A stretch of 64,000 bases of DNA from Pseudoalteromonas shioyasakiensis. GTDB lineage: Bacteria > Pseudomonadota > Gammaproteobacteria > Enterobacterales > Alteromonadaceae. Under the pieces are notes generated by a model, which had not been told where the DNA came from, made no database searches, and was given only the letters and a program-made list of their open reading frames with translations. A program made the position numbers and the translations under genes. The DNA lies in assembly GCA_013391845.1 (NCBI GenBank), contig CP058414.1, positions 1,784,501 through 1,848,500 on the forward strand, written 5' to 3'. Below are positions 44,885-56,915 of the stretch, piece after piece; the stretch's first letter is position 1; every line of letters starts with the position of its first letter.

Positions 44885-44965
44885 AACTCGCAACTCGCAA
44901 CTCGCAACTCGCAACTCGCAACTCGCAACTCGCAACTCGCAACTCGCAACTCGCAACTCGCAACT
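44885..44965. repeat. Heptanucleotide tandem repeat, 11 copies of AACTCGC
   Basis: Eleven perfect copies of AACTCGC (44885-44961) plus a partial one. The array ends at the stop codon of the minus-strand DUF3301 gene. It is a variable-number candidate. It is not CRISPR: no spacers. Confidence 0.95.
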
Positions 44966-45264
44966 TAAATCTTATGGGGCGGTATTACTACACTTTTAAG
45001 CAGTTCATTTTCCATGATCAAAACACCTTGATACACGCTTTGTCCATCACTTGAAAACTCAAAAATAAACTCGCTTTTAATGCCTGGTTTACCGCTTTTT
45101 AAAATGCCAATTCTGCGTTTGTTACAAGCAACACTCATCAATTGCACATTCAATTGCTCAATTTGTCTCTGCGCATGAAGGTTAGCAGCTTCGGCTACTT
45201 TTCTGTTTAACCAAAAAAAATAGATGATGCTGCCAATGATGATGAGTGTCCACAAACCTGCCAT
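44965..45264 (-). CDS. DUF3301 family small membrane protein
   Basis: 99 residues. One N-terminal transmembrane helix (LWTLIIIGSIIYFFWLNRKVAEAANLHAQ) is followed by a small soluble domain with LMSVACNKRRIGILKSGKPGIKSEFIFEFSSDG. This is the DUF3301 layout; function unknown. Its ATG directly follows the stop of DUF3549 with no gap, so they form an operon. Its stop abuts the heptamer repeat. Confidence 0.83.
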   Translation of the reverse strand: MAGLWTLIIIGSIIYFFWLNRKVAEAANLHAQRQIEQLNVQLMSVACNKRRIGILKSGKPGIKSEFIFEFSSDGQSVYQGVLIMENELLKSVVIPPHKI

Positions 45265-46293
45265 TTACGAAAATAACCTTCCAATTGCTCGAGCGAGTGT
45301 TTCGCTACGATTTTCTTGTCTTAATAAACCAAGTAAGTGAGGGCGAATACTAGGAATTGCAACTAAATCGGTGAAAATACTCACAAACAGCTGCTCAATC
45401 TCAGTATGGTGCGCACAGCAATCCATAAACACATGTAAGCGGTCAGGGTCTTCTAGCGTGCTAAAACAACGCCCTGCAATCGTTAATAGTACATCAGAGT
45501 GGTTGTTCATATCCGAGCGTAATACAGCATCAACAAGTTGTGCAGTTAAACCTTGCGCCGGTGTTTTTGATAAACTTCTAAGAGCTGCGGCAAGGGCGAT
45601 GTCGTCTTTATGCTCTATGGCATTTAAACCATAGGCTAACAATTGCTCTGCAAACACGGGTTCGATTGCAACATGTTCAAGCATGGCACTAAGCGGCTGT
45701 AATACTTCTACAGGTAATTGCCCCCAAGCTGCTTGTAGGTTCGCTAAGTTGTTGTCGTTATCTAAACGCATTGCAAAATCAGCAATACCTTGTACTGCAA
45801 CACTTTGCCAATTATCAAAACCAAGCTTGCCTGAAAAATAAAGCTGAGCATATTCGTAATACTGTGAGGCACTTTGTTTAAGTAAACATTTAACCTGCGC
45901 ATTAAATGCTGCTAGCTTGTTCGCGTTTGGCGTAAATACATACGGATTGTTATCTAGTTTGCCTTCGGCATTTTCACTGGTAATTTCAGTGCCGAGTGCT
46001 TCAATTACCATATTCGCGAAGTGGTCGCGGCTTGCGCTTACTAGGCGGCTTTGCTCATCTAGTGGGAATTTTAAAAACCATACATAAGGTTCTTTAGACG
46101 CTTTTACATCCCAAAATTGAATAGCAAGCCAAGCATGACCAGCAAGCGGGTATGGGTAAGGGATTTTTGTCTCTTCAATGGCAAGAAATTGTTTTTTGTC
46201 TAATTTAGTGATGTGTCTGCCAATATCGAAGGCACGCCAAGTGGTACCTGCTGCATCCAGAAGTTGCCCTAAAGTGGCGATCTGCTCAGTCAT
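45265..46293 (-). CDS. DUF3549 family protein
   Basis: 342 residues, soluble. The N-terminal part matches DUF3549 (LGQLLDAAGTTWRAFDIGRHITKLDKKQF, WLAIQFWDVKASKEPYVWFLKFPLDEQ). The remainder is alpha-helical and HEAT-like in appearance (LAAALRSLSKTPAQGLTAQLVDAVL). Function is unknown. It is divergent from yqcC across 126 bases and is followed immediately by DUF3301. Confidence 0.83.
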   Translation of the reverse strand: MTEQIATLGQLLDAAGTTWRAFDIGRHITKLDKKQFLAIEETKIPYPYPLAGHAWLAIQFWDVKASKEPYVWFLKFPLDEQSRLVSASRDHFANMVIEALGTEITSENAEGKLDNNPYVFTPNANKLAAFNAQVKCLLKQSASQYYEYAQLYFSGKLGFDNWQSVAVQGIADFAMRLDNDNNLANLQAAWGQLPVEVLQPLSAMLEHVAIEPVFAEQLLAYGLNAIEHKDDIALAAALRSLSKTPAQGLTAQLVDAVLRSDMNNHSDVLLTIAGRCFSTLEDPDRLHVFMDCCAHHTEIEQLFVSIFTDLVAIPSIRPHLLGLLRQENRSETLARAIGRLFS

Positions 46294-46419
46294 AAAATCT
46301 CAATTACCGTTATTAATCTATATCAGTCGTGAATTATACGCCATACCATGGCGCCTTGGAACAGGGTATACTAGGGTCTGTTTACCTTCCCTAAGTAAAA
46401 AGGTATTAAGAGTTTTACA

Positions 46420-46734
46420 ATGCATCAACAGACTTTGGCGCTGCTGCGCGAATTAGAATCCACATTACAACGCCATTCATTTTGGCAAACAACAGCCATT
46501 GACCCAAGTGCGCTCAATTCAAGTGTACCGTTTTGCCACGACACTATGGCCTTTGAGCAATGGCTGCAATTTGTTTTTCTTGAAAAAATGCATACCTTAA
46601 TTGCACATGCTCAGCCTTTACCCCGTAATTTTGCAATTGCACCTATGGCTGAAATGATGCTGGCACAACACAGTGGCGGAAATGATGTGATTACCGTTTT
46701 ACAAAAACTCGATCAACTTTTAAGTGATAACTAA
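46420..46734 (+). CDS. yqcC: YqcC family protein (DUF446)
   Basis: 104 residues, helical. It has LELESTLQRHSFW at the N-terminus, the central FEQWLQFVFLEKMHTLI and the end PRNFAIAPMAEMML, which is the YqcC/DUF446 pattern. Its function is unknown. yqcC-truC-yqcA is the same order as in E. coli, and the truC start follows the yqcC stop by one base. Confidence 0.9.
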   Translation: MHQQTLALLRELESTLQRHSFWQTTAIDPSALNSSVPFCHDTMAFEQWLQFVFLEKMHTLIAHAQPLPRNFAIAPMAEMMLAQHSGGNDVITVLQKLDQLLSDN

Positions 46735-46735
46735 C

Positions 46736-47510
46736 ATGCAAGAGATTGTTAAGCCACAATTTGACGAGTTAACGATTTTGTACCGCGATGAAAATTACAT
46801 TGCGATTGATAAACCGTCAGGTTTATTGGTTCACCGTTCGTTTTTAGATAAACACGAAACCCAATTTGCTATGCAAATGCTGCGTGACCAAGTTGGTCAA
46901 CACGTGTTTCCTGTACATCGTTTAGATAGACCAACGTCCGGCGTATTGCTGTTTGCGTTAAGTTCAGAAGCAGCCCGTGACATGAACCAGTTATTTATTG
47001 ATGGGCAAATTGAAAAACGTTACTTAGCTTTAGTCAGAGGCTTTTTAAACGAATCAATCTTCTTAGATAAACCTTTAAAAGAAGAGCTTGATAAAATTGC
47101 CGATAAGTTTGCTGATCAAGATAAAGCACCGCAAGAAGCACAAACGCAATTTCATTGCCTGCACCAAGCAAGCTTACCTATTCCAATAGGTAAGTACCCA
47201 ACAGTTTCGTTACTCGCTGGTGGAGTGTTTTCCAAAAACTGGTCGCAAGCATCAAATTCGTCGTCATTTAAAGCATTTATCATTGCCAATTATTGGTGAT
47301 GTAAATCATGGTGATAATCAGCATAATCAATTTTTTAGAGAACATTTTCAGCTTCGTCGTTTAATGTTATTTGCCTCTGAATTAAAGTTTGTGCACCCTT
47401 ATAGCAAGCAACCAATAACAATTAAAGCGCCATTAGGCGATGCAATGTTAACGATTTGCCAGCAACTTGGCTGGCCAACAGAAGAAAAGGATTATTATGG
47501 CAACCATTAG
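46736..47510 (+). pseudogene. truC: tRNA pseudouridine synthase C (TruC), interrupted by a one-base frameshift
   Basis: The first frame, from the ATG at 46736, holds the S4-free RluA-type catalytic domain with HRLDRPTSGVLL (catalytic Asp) up to GKYPTV at about 47206. The expected continuation RYSLVECFPKTGRKHQIRRH is in the next frame and runs to a stop at 47510. Removing one T from the TTT at 47205-47207 restores one protein of about 257 residues. TruC makes pseudouridine 65 in tRNA-Ile and tRNA-Asp. As given, the product would lose its C-terminal third. It may be a true frameshift or a sequencing error in a homopolymer. Confidence 0.9.
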
Positions 47511-47943
47511 TATTTTTGTCGGCAGTGTTTACGGCGGTGCCGAGCGCTTAAGCGAACAAGTTATTGAAGTCATTGAAAAGTCAGAGCATCAAGCGCAATT
47601 AGTTGAAAATGGCACGGCCGATGACATGCTGGCTGCGTCACATATTTTAGTGATCACTTCAACGACGGGTCAGGGGGATATTCCTGATAACTTAGTCGCT
47701 TTATACAGCCAACTGAATGATCAATTCCCTATGTTAACAGGCAAGCAATACGGCATTATTGCTATGGGTGACCGTAGCTATGGCGATACGTTTTGTGGCG
47801 CAGGTCGCAGTTTTGATGAGCTGTTTCGTGATTTACAGGCAAAACCTGTTGGTCATCGCTTAGAAATTGATGCCTGTGAAGATTTTGAGCCTTGGCCTGT
47901 TACTGAGCCATGGTTAAATGAATGGCTGACAAAAATTAGCTAG
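47497..47943 (+). CDS. yqcA: Flavodoxin YqcA
   Basis: 148 residues from MATISIFVGSVYGGAERL, with AAGGA five bases before the ATG. The FMN loop GSVYGGAE, TSTTGQGDIPDNL and GDRSYGDTFCGAG are flavodoxin motifs of the YqcA/MioC short type. It is a one-electron carrier; in E. coli no dedicated partner is settled. Its start overlaps the truC end by 14 bases, so translation is probably coupled. Confidence 0.92.
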   Translation: MATISIFVGSVYGGAERLSEQVIEVIEKSEHQAQLVENGTADDMLAASHILVITSTTGQGDIPDNLVALYSQLNDQFPMLTGKQYGIIAMGDRSYGDTFCGAGRSFDELFRDLQAKPVGHRLEIDACEDFEPWPVTEPWLNEWLTKIS

Positions 47944-48054
47944 TGTCTCTTAAAAGTGCTGATTGAATAAGCAATTGGCACTTTCCCCTTGGTTTTTCGA
48001 GTACAGAATCTGTGACCTTGGTGATATACTAGACCATCATTTTATGAGGCTGTT

Positions 48055-48786
48055 ATGATTTCAAAAAACCAACTGAAACTAATTCGTGCATTAGGTCAAA
48101 AGAAATACCGAAAGCAATATAACCAGTACCTTGTTCAAGGCGAAAAAAATGTACTTGAATTACTAAACAGTGGTTTAAGTGTTGCCCATATTTTTGCGAC
48201 CCCTGCATTTATTTCTGCGCACCAATCTGCGCTTGCAGCCCATCAAGTCATTGAAGCAGACGAAGACAGCCTAACTAAAGCCAGTACGCTCGTTAGTAAC
48301 AACGCCGCCATTGCTGTTGTTGATATGCCAAGTCAGCAAGCATTACCAACATCAGGACTTATTTTAGCCCTTGATGGTGTGTCGGATCCGGGGAATTTAG
48401 GAACGATTATTCGTGTTGCTGATTGGTATGGTATTAAGCATATTGTTACCAGCACAGACAGTGCGGATGCTTATAACCCGAAAACTATTAGCGCAACCAT
48501 GGGCTCATTTGCTCGCGTGTGTGTCTCACAAACCGACTTAACCAGTTACTTACCTAGCTTAAATCTTCCTGTGTATGGTGCATTTTTAGAAGGTGAGAAC
48601 ATTCACAAAACTGCTCTTAAGCAAGATGCCGTATTACTTATGGGCAGTGAATCTCATGGTATACGTGCTGATTGCGAAAGCTTAGTTACTGATAAAATAA
48701 CCATTCCGGCTTATGGCCAAGCAGAATCGCTTAATGTAGCCATGGCAACGGGTATTATTTTAGATAATTTTAAACGCCACGCTTAA
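48055..48786 (+). CDS. TrmH/SpoU family RNA 2'-O-methyltransferase
   Basis: 243 residues. An N-terminal substrate-binding domain (about 1-95) is followed by a SPOUT knot domain with the three motifs: LDGVSDPGNLGTIIRVADW, LLMGSESHGIR and IPAYGQAESLNVAMA. It transfers a methyl group from S-adenosylmethionine to a ribose 2'-OH of tRNA or rRNA; which site cannot be told from sequence. GAGG is six bases before the ATG. It stands between yqcA and smc with no other operon partner. Confidence 0.88.
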   Translation: MISKNQLKLIRALGQKKYRKQYNQYLVQGEKNVLELLNSGLSVAHIFATPAFISAHQSALAAHQVIEADEDSLTKASTLVSNNAAIAVVDMPSQQALPTSGLILALDGVSDPGNLGTIIRVADWYGIKHIVTSTDSADAYNPKTISATMGSFARVCVSQTDLTSYLPSLNLPVYGAFLEGENIHKTALKQDAVLLMGSESHGIRADCESLVTDKITIPAYGQAESLNVAMATGIILDNFKRHA

Positions 48787-48846
48787 CCTTTTACCCTAAA
48801 ATGGGTTAAATTGAAGAATAACAATAAAAATCGGTAAAACAATTAG

Positions 48847-51800
48847 ATGCGCTTAAGCACCATAAAATTAGCGGGTTTCAAATCGTTTGTTGAACCCACT
48901 AAGATCCCATTTCCTGATCAGATGACGTGTGTTGTCGGCCCGAACGGCTGTGGCAAATCAAATGTCATCGATGCAGTGCGTTGGGTGCTAGGTGAAAGCT
49001 CAGCTAAAAACTTACGTGGCGATGCCATGACCGATGTTATTTTTAATGGCTCTACTAATCGAAAACCTATTTCGCAAGCCTCTGTTGAATTAGTTTTTGA
49101 TAACACTAGTGGTCACCTTCCAAATACCTTTGCTGATCGAAACCAAGTGGCGATTAAGCGTTTAGTGACGCGAGATGGCCAGTCAATTTATTTCCTAAAT
49201 GGCAGTAAATGCCGTAAGCGTGATATTACCGATATCTTTTTAGGCACTGGTCTTGGCCCGCGCAGCTATGCGATTATTGAGCAGGGCATGATCTCGCGTT
49301 TAATTGAGAGCAAACCGGCTGATTTACGTGTTTTTTTAGAGGAAGCCGCGGGGGTTTCAAAATACAAAGAGCGTCGACGTGAAACGCAAACCCGCATTAA
49401 AAGTACCCGCGAAAACCTTGAACGTTTACTTGATGTAAGACAGGAATTACAAACACAGCTTGATAAGCTTGCGGTGCAATCAGTCGATGCTAAAAAATAC
49501 CGAGAGCTAAAAGCCACTGAGCGCACCTTAAAAGGGCAAATTGCGGTTTTAAAGTGGCAGAAGTTACACCAACAACAAATCGAGAAAGCTGAGCAAATTA
49601 ATAAACTTAAAGAGCAAATCAAGTTCTTTAAAGAAGCGCATTCTGGCCATGATGATGTTTTAGCAAGTCTTGAAAATCAGGTGCAGCTTGAGCAGCAAAA
49701 ACTGCAAGACGCACAGCAGGCTCAGCATCAAACACACACTGATTTGACGCGCAAAGAGCAGCAACAGATCAGCTTAAAGCAGCAACAGCAAACACTTAGC
49801 CAAAACCTTATCAAACAGCAACAACTGCAGTTACAAAATAAAGAGCTGCAAGAAGAGCAACACGCCTCAGCCGCCATTTTACAAGAGCAGCTACAAGAAG
49901 CGATTGAGCAAAGTTTGTTGTGCGCTGAGCAAGTAGCAGAGGTTGAAGAACAAGTTGCTTTGCAACAGCAAAGCACGCAAAGTGCTAATGAGCAATATCA
50001 AAGCGTATTACAGAAAAATCAAGCTCATAGCAGTGATATTACTGTCGCAAAAAGTCAGCTAAGGCATTTTGCACAGACACTTGCACAACTTGAATCTCAG
50101 CAGGCACAACTCGCCGCTGAAATTAGTGAGCTTGAAGCCACCCCAGTTGCAGCACAAATTGCTGAGCAGCAACAGCATATTCAAACATTGACAAAAGAAC
50201 TTGCGCAGCAGCAAAGTGCGCTGAATAAGCTAACTCAGAATCTAGAACAAGCTGATAAAGAGCAACAGCACTTAGAACAGGATTTTAGACGGGTTCAACA
50301 GCACAGTAATGAAAATAGAGCCAGCATTGCTGCGCTTAATTCCTTGCTAGTAGAGCAAACTGACAGCGGGAGTGTCTCTTTATTAGCGCAGTTAAAAGTT
50401 ACTTCTGGCTTTGAGCCTTTAGTTGAGCAAGCTCTGCTAGGTCTAGAGCATCTAAAGGTGAATCAACATAAAGAGGCTAACAGTGTTTGGCCTGCGACTG
50501 ATAGTGCTGCGTTACCAAAAGAGTCATTAGCTAATTATATCGAAACGGGTGTTTACCCTGATTTATTAGCACGGTTTGCTTTTCAACCCCATTTTGATGA
50601 AGCTATTTTAGCGGATCCTTTTTGGTTAGCTGTTATTGATGAAGAAGGCCATATTCATGGGCGTAACTTTCACTCTAATGCCAATAAAGACGCCGATAAT
50701 TCATTGCTTTTAAAGCATGCCCAGCTCAGTGATGCACAGCAGTTAGATGAAGAACTCAACGAGCAATTAGAAACAAAGCAGCAATTGCTAAATGAGCATC
50801 TAGCACATAAGAAAACGCTTATCGCTGACAAAGAGCAATACAGAGAGCGAATTCACCAAGCGGCTCAGCAGATAGCATCGGCCAGCACGCGACGTGACAT
50901 GTTGCTAGAGCAGCAAACGCAGTGGCAAAACCAGCTTGTAAAGTTACAGCAGCGTCAAACTTTATTGGCTGAGCAAAAGCAAAATGCTGATGAGCAGCAA
51001 CAAACTCAGCAGTGTTTACTTGAACAATTGCTAGAGCAGCAATTAGAACTTGAAATTGAGTTAGAGCAAGCAAAACACCAGCAAACTGAGGCAAATAACC
51101 GTTATCGCCAAGTTGCTTCTCAGCTTGAGCAATATAAAACTCAGGCGCATCAAGCAAACTTGGCTGAGCAAAAAGCTCGCAGTGAGTGTCAACTTAGCGA
51201 AACTAAATTGCAACACGCCAATGCAGCGCAAAATGCTGCGAGTGAAGCGGTATTAGAGCTCAACGAGCAGCTAGAAGAATTAGTGATCCCGCTTGAAGAG
51301 GTGACAGAGCAAATTATGCTACTGCTTGAAAAGCATCAACAAAGTGATGTTGAGCTGAAAAACTTGCAAGCGGCCTTGAGTCAAGCTAAAAAGGAGCTTG
51401 CTGATAAGCAAACAGCGCTGAAATCATCGCAATCTGAGCTAGTTACGCTACAAGAGCAGTTGCAAGCATTAGCACTGGATGAGCAAAGTTTAATCGTTAA
51501 AGCTCAAGCGGCTTTAGAGCCACTTGCAGAACTGGAACAAAATTTAAAAACAGTACTTGAAGAATTGCCTGACAATGCCAATTTAAATAGCATGCAAACT
51601 AGGCTGACAAAAACCACACAAGCTTTAAATGAGCTCGGCGCTGTGAATTTAGCGGCAATTGATGAGTTTGAGCAGGCTAAACAACGCAGCGATTATTTAA
51701 ATCAGCAACTTGATGATTTAACGCAAGCGCTAAATACCCTGGAAGGGGCGATTCAAAAAATAGACCGAGAAACAAAAAACCGTTTTAAGGCGACGTTTGA

Positions 51801-52248
51801 ACAAGTAAATACAGACTTTGGGGAATTATTCCCGAAAGTATTTGGTGGTGGCAGTGCTTACCTCGAATTGACCAGTGATGATCTACTTGAAAGTGGGGTG
51901 AGCATCATGGCTAGACCACCTGGAAAGAAAAATTCGACAATTCACCTGCTTAGTGGTGGAGAAAAAGCGCTGACCGCATTATCATTGGTGTTTTCAATAT
52001 TCAGGCTCAATCCAGCTCCATTCTGTATGCTAGATGAAGTGGATGCACCATTGGATGATGCGAACGTGGGTCGTTTTTGCCGTTTGGTAGAAGAGATGTC
52101 ACAATCAGTACAATTTATTTATATTAGTCATAACAAAATTGCTATGGAAATGGCAGGCAGGTTGACTGGTGTAACTATGGCTGAGCCAGGCGTATCTCGT
52201 ATGGTGGCTGTAGATATAGAACAAGCTGTGCAAATGGCACAAGCATAA
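48847..52248 (+). CDS. smc: Chromosome segregation ATPase SMC
   Basis: 1133 residues. The N-terminal Walker A is GPNGCGKSNV and GFKSFVEPTKI precedes it. Long Gln/Glu-rich coiled coils run at about 170-500 and 660-950, with a hinge-like globular part near 510-625. The C-terminal signature LSGGEKALTALSLVFSIFR and the Walker B FCMLDEVDAPLDDANV complete the ABC ATPase. SMC with ScpA/ScpB compacts the chromosome; MukBEF would be the alternative but lacks these motifs. The order smc-zipA-ligA is conserved in Alteromonadales and Pseudomonas. Confidence 0.97.
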   Translation: MRLSTIKLAGFKSFVEPTKIPFPDQMTCVVGPNGCGKSNVIDAVRWVLGESSAKNLRGDAMTDVIFNGSTNRKPISQASVELVFDNTSGHLPNTFADRNQVAIKRLVTRDGQSIYFLNGSKCRKRDITDIFLGTGLGPRSYAIIEQGMISRLIESKPADLRVFLEEAAGVSKYKERRRETQTRIKSTRENLERLLDVRQELQTQLDKLAVQSVDAKKYRELKATERTLKGQIAVLKWQKLHQQQIEKAEQINKLKEQIKFFKEAHSGHDDVLASLENQVQLEQQKLQDAQQAQHQTHTDLTRKEQQQISLKQQQQTLSQNLIKQQQLQLQNKELQEEQHASAAILQEQLQEAIEQSLLCAEQVAEVEEQVALQQQSTQSANEQYQSVLQKNQAHSSDITVAKSQLRHFAQTLAQLESQQAQLAAEISELEATPVAAQIAEQQQHIQTLTKELAQQQSALNKLTQNLEQADKEQQHLEQDFRRVQQHSNENRASIAALNSLLVEQTDSGSVSLLAQLKVTSGFEPLVEQALLGLEHLKVNQHKEANSVWPATDSAALPKESLANYIETGVYPDLLARFAFQPHFDEAILADPFWLAVIDEEGHIHGRNFHSNANKDADNSLLLKHAQLSDAQQLDEELNEQLETKQQLLNEHLAHKKTLIADKEQYRERIHQAAQQIASASTRRDMLLEQQTQWQNQLVKLQQRQTLLAEQKQNADEQQQTQQCLLEQLLEQQLELEIELEQAKHQQTEANNRYRQVASQLEQYKTQAHQANLAEQKARSECQLSETKLQHANAAQNAASEAVLELNEQLEELVIPLEEVTEQIMLLLEKHQQSDVELKNLQAALSQAKKELADKQTALKSSQSELVTLQEQLQALALDEQSLIVKAQAALEPLAELEQNLKTVLEELPDNANLNSMQTRLTKTTQALNELGAVNLAAIDEFEQAKQRSDYLNQQLDDLTQALNTLEGAIQKIDRETKNRFKATFEQVNTDFGELFPKVFGGGSAYLELTSDDLLESGVSIMARPPGKKNSTIHLLSGGEKALTALSLVFSIFRLNPAPFCMLDEVDAPLDDANVGRFCRLVEEMSQSVQFIYISHNKIAMEMAGRLTGVTMAEPGVSRMVAVDIEQAVQMAQA

Positions 52249-52285
52249 AATTTAATTAGGCATATCAAATAATAAAGGTGAGGGG

Positions 52286-53014
52286 ATGGCCGAAGAATTA
52301 AGATGGGCTTTAATCGTAATCAGTGTATTTGTCATTGGTGGTTTATTAATTCACGGCTTATGGTCGGTGCGAAAAAAGGACAGCCCAGATGCGCCTTCAG
52401 TGGAACGGGTTGAACCAACTGAAACAACCAGTGAAGTTCAAGAACCAACGAAAGCAATGTCACAAGAGCGTGATGAACCAGAGTTTGGTGATTTAAGCTT
52501 TTCAGCAGAAAGTCACGATGAACCGGTTGTTTCAGAAGAAGTGGTTGAAGAAACTGAGATTCAGCAAGAAGAAACAGATCAAGAGCAAGCAGATGCTCAA
52601 GGACCAAGTGATTTCATTATTGTGCATTTACAAATGCCAGAAGGCTTAACCATGGCTGGCAGCCAACTATTACCAGCTGTTAATATGTTAGGTTTTAAGT
52701 ACTCTGAAGAAGGTTTCTTTAACCGTCATTTAGACCCAGCAGGCACTGGTCCTGTTTTATTCCGTTTAGTGAATATGTATAACCCTGGCACGTTCGATAT
52801 TGATAATATGGAACAATTTAGCACTGCGGGAATTAGCTTATTTATGACCCTTCCATGTGATGGTGATGGTCTAAGTGCATTTAATATGTTGCACAGTGCA
52901 GCTAAAAAGTTAGCCGATGAATTTGGCGCAACTATTTTAGATAGCAACCGTGAAGAAATGACGGTTGAAAGCGTTCGTGAGTATGTTGAGAAAGTTCGCA
53001 GCTTTTCAGCTTAA
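52286..53014 (+). CDS. zipA: Cell division protein ZipA
   Basis: 242 residues. The N-terminal membrane anchor is EELRWALIVISVFVIGGLLIHGLW. An acidic, Glu/Pro-rich linker (about 35-105) leads to the C-terminal FtsZ-binding domain (about 108-242: FIIVHLQMPEGLTMAGSQLLPAVNMLGFKYSEEGFF and ISLFMTLPCDGDG). ZipA ties the FtsZ ring to the inner membrane. It lies 37 bases after smc and before ligA. The linker is short compared with E. coli. Confidence 0.95.
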   Translation: MAEELRWALIVISVFVIGGLLIHGLWSVRKKDSPDAPSVERVEPTETTSEVQEPTKAMSQERDEPEFGDLSFSAESHDEPVVSEEVVEETEIQQEETDQEQADAQGPSDFIIVHLQMPEGLTMAGSQLLPAVNMLGFKYSEEGFFNRHLDPAGTGPVLFRLVNMYNPGTFDIDNMEQFSTAGISLFMTLPCDGDGLSAFNMLHSAAKKLADEFGATILDSNREEMTVESVREYVEKVRSFSA

Positions 53015-53040
53015 TCGCACGCACAGATGATAAGTATTAG

Positions 53041-53076
53041 GCCACTTGGCGTTAAGTCGTCTAAGTGGCTTTTTTT
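53041..53076 (+). terminator. Terminator between zipA and ligA
   Basis: GCCACTT (53041-53047) pairs with AAGTGGC (53063-53069), with partial inner pairing and T7 after it. LigA starts 22 bases later, so ligA is probably served by a nearby promoter or read-through. Confidence 0.75.
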
Positions 53077-53082
53077 ATGTAG

Positions 53083-55452
<2,370 letters not shown>

Positions 55453-55456
<4 letters not shown>

Positions 55457-55941
55457 ATCGCTATGGCCCAGAATACTGGGATAAACACGGTGCTTATCGT
55501 ACCCCATTAGCGTTTCATTTAACCTTACTAGTGCTTTTGCGAAGTTATTTTATCTGGATAATAGCGGCGCTGAGTCGCCGCCCTGATTTAGATATAATGT
55601 CGCTGTTTTTTAAAGCTAAAAGCGATTTCTTTACAGCAATTGCGATTGCTGCGATTGCCTTATTACCGGCAGTGATCTTTTGCTTACGCAGGCCACAAGA
55701 AAACGCCATAAGTGCAAAACGTTTAGCGTCTATTTGGCGGTTTATGCGCTGGCCATTAATTCTGTGTGCAATTACAGATTTAAGCTGGTTAACCTATCAG
55801 GCAGCACACAGCCATTATCAGTTTTCGTTGTTTTTAGCCAGCCAAATGGTACTGGTGTTATGGGTGCTGTTATATTTATTAAAAAGCAGATATCTATCAG
55901 TTTTTTTTAATGATTGGCCAGATCCAATAGAGAAAAAATAG
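55453..55941 (+). CDS. DUF2919 family membrane protein
   Basis: 162 residues. The N-terminal WDKHGAYRTPLAFHLTLLVLLRSYFIWIIAALSRRPD is the DUF2919 signature (R-P-D after the first helix). Three or four transmembrane segments follow. Function is unknown. ATG overlaps the DUF3392 stop (ATGA). It belongs to the ligA operon. Confidence 0.85.
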
Positions 55942-55950
55942 GGCAGCACA

Positions 55951-56403
55951 ATGCTGGTAATTAATAAGCTTTTAGCAAAAATATCATTCACAATCGCGCT
56001 CGTTTTAATTGCTTTATGGGTATTTACACCACTTTGGCACAGTGCTGCATTCTCGTTGTTTGTGATGTTATGGGGTTTTATAACCCTATCAAGCCTTTAT
56101 CGAGTTACGCCGTTATTTGTAGCACGCAATCCCATTACTGACTTATTAAAACGTGATGTGAATCAGCTAGCACTAATAAGCTTAGCGGGTTTATTCGATT
56201 TCAAACGCAAAGCTGAGTTTGTATTAATTGGCCAAATAAAGCAGATTGAAATTGGTGAAGGTATCATCCATGTAACTGATATCAAAGAGCAGAAATCAAC
56301 CGCAATATTAAGTGTTCGCAGCGATATAATTAAAAGTCATTTAGAGCAACTACTCTCTGAGCGCGAGCGTTCTAAAATAGATATCCGTTTACAATTAAAC
56401 TAA
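55951..56403 (+). CDS. Hypothetical membrane protein of the ligA operon
   Basis: 150 residues. Two hydrophobic segments (about 10-28 and 32-50) precede a cytoplasmic C-terminal domain (about 60-150) that looks like a small beta-rich fold (FVLIGQIKQIEIGEGIIHVTDIKEQKSTAILSV). I do not recognise the family. It starts nine bases after DUF2919, so it is part of the same operon. Confidence 0.7.
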   Translation: MLVINKLLAKISFTIALVLIALWVFTPLWHSAAFSLFVMLWGFITLSSLYRVTPLFVARNPITDLLKRDVNQLALISLAGLFDFKRKAEFVLIGQIKQIEIGEGIIHVTDIKEQKSTAILSVRSDIIKSHLEQLLSERERSKIDIRLQLN

Positions 56404-56471
56404 TGTTGCTTGCCCATTGCAGTGCTTGTGTTGTACTGTGCAACTGTTGTATTCAACCCTGAGGGAACACT

Positions 56472-56915
56472 ATGTTAACTTGGCAAGATATTCTAGAGTT
56501 TGCCCATAATGGTAACCCAACACCTCCACGTCGAGTCGAGAAGTCGCCATCTGAGTGGCAAGCTGAGCTCGAACAAGACACATTTTATGTTACTCGCTTA
56601 AAAGGCACAGAACGCCCGCACAGCTCTGATTCATGTACATTATTTGAACCTGGTCAATATGCGTGTGCCTGTTGTGACAATTTATTGTTTGACGGCGATG
56701 AAAAGTTCGATAGTGGCACCGGCTGGCCTTCGTTTACACAGCCTAGCAGTCTTGAAAGTATTGCTTATGTGGCTGATTCTAGTCATGGTATGCAACGAAT
56801 AGAAGCTATTTGCAATGTTTGCGACGCGCATTTGGGCCATGTCTTCCCTGACGGTCCACCACCAACTGGTTTACGTTATTGTATGAATGCCATAGCGATG
56901 AAAAAACGCGACTAA
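56472..56915 (+). CDS. msrB: Peptide-methionine (R)-S-oxide reductase MsrB
   Basis: 147 residues. The zinc Cys pairs are YACACCDN and CNVCDAHLGHVFPDGP, and the catalytic Cys137 is in GLRYCMNAIAM. GTGWPSF is the family signature. It reduces methionine-R-sulfoxide with thioredoxin and repairs oxidised proteins in the cytosol; no signal peptide is seen. Its end overlaps the end of the convergent histidine kinase gene by four bases with no terminator between. Confidence 0.94.
   Translation: MLTWQDILEFAHNGNPTPPRRVEKSPSEWQAELEQDTFYVTRLKGTERPHSSDSCTLFEPGQYACACCDNLLFDGDEKFDSGTGWPSFTQPSSLESIAYVADSSHGMQRIEAICNVCDAHLGHVFPDGPPPTGLRYCMNAIAMKKRD

Noticed and set aside
44885..44965. Heptamer array as CRISPR or origin iterons
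   Set aside because: Seven-base units without spacers, no DnaA boxes or replication genes nearby.
55680..55910. Alternative 76-codon frame inside the DUF2919 gene
   Set aside because: It lies wholly within a gene with family similarity and operon overlaps, and has no ribosome site.
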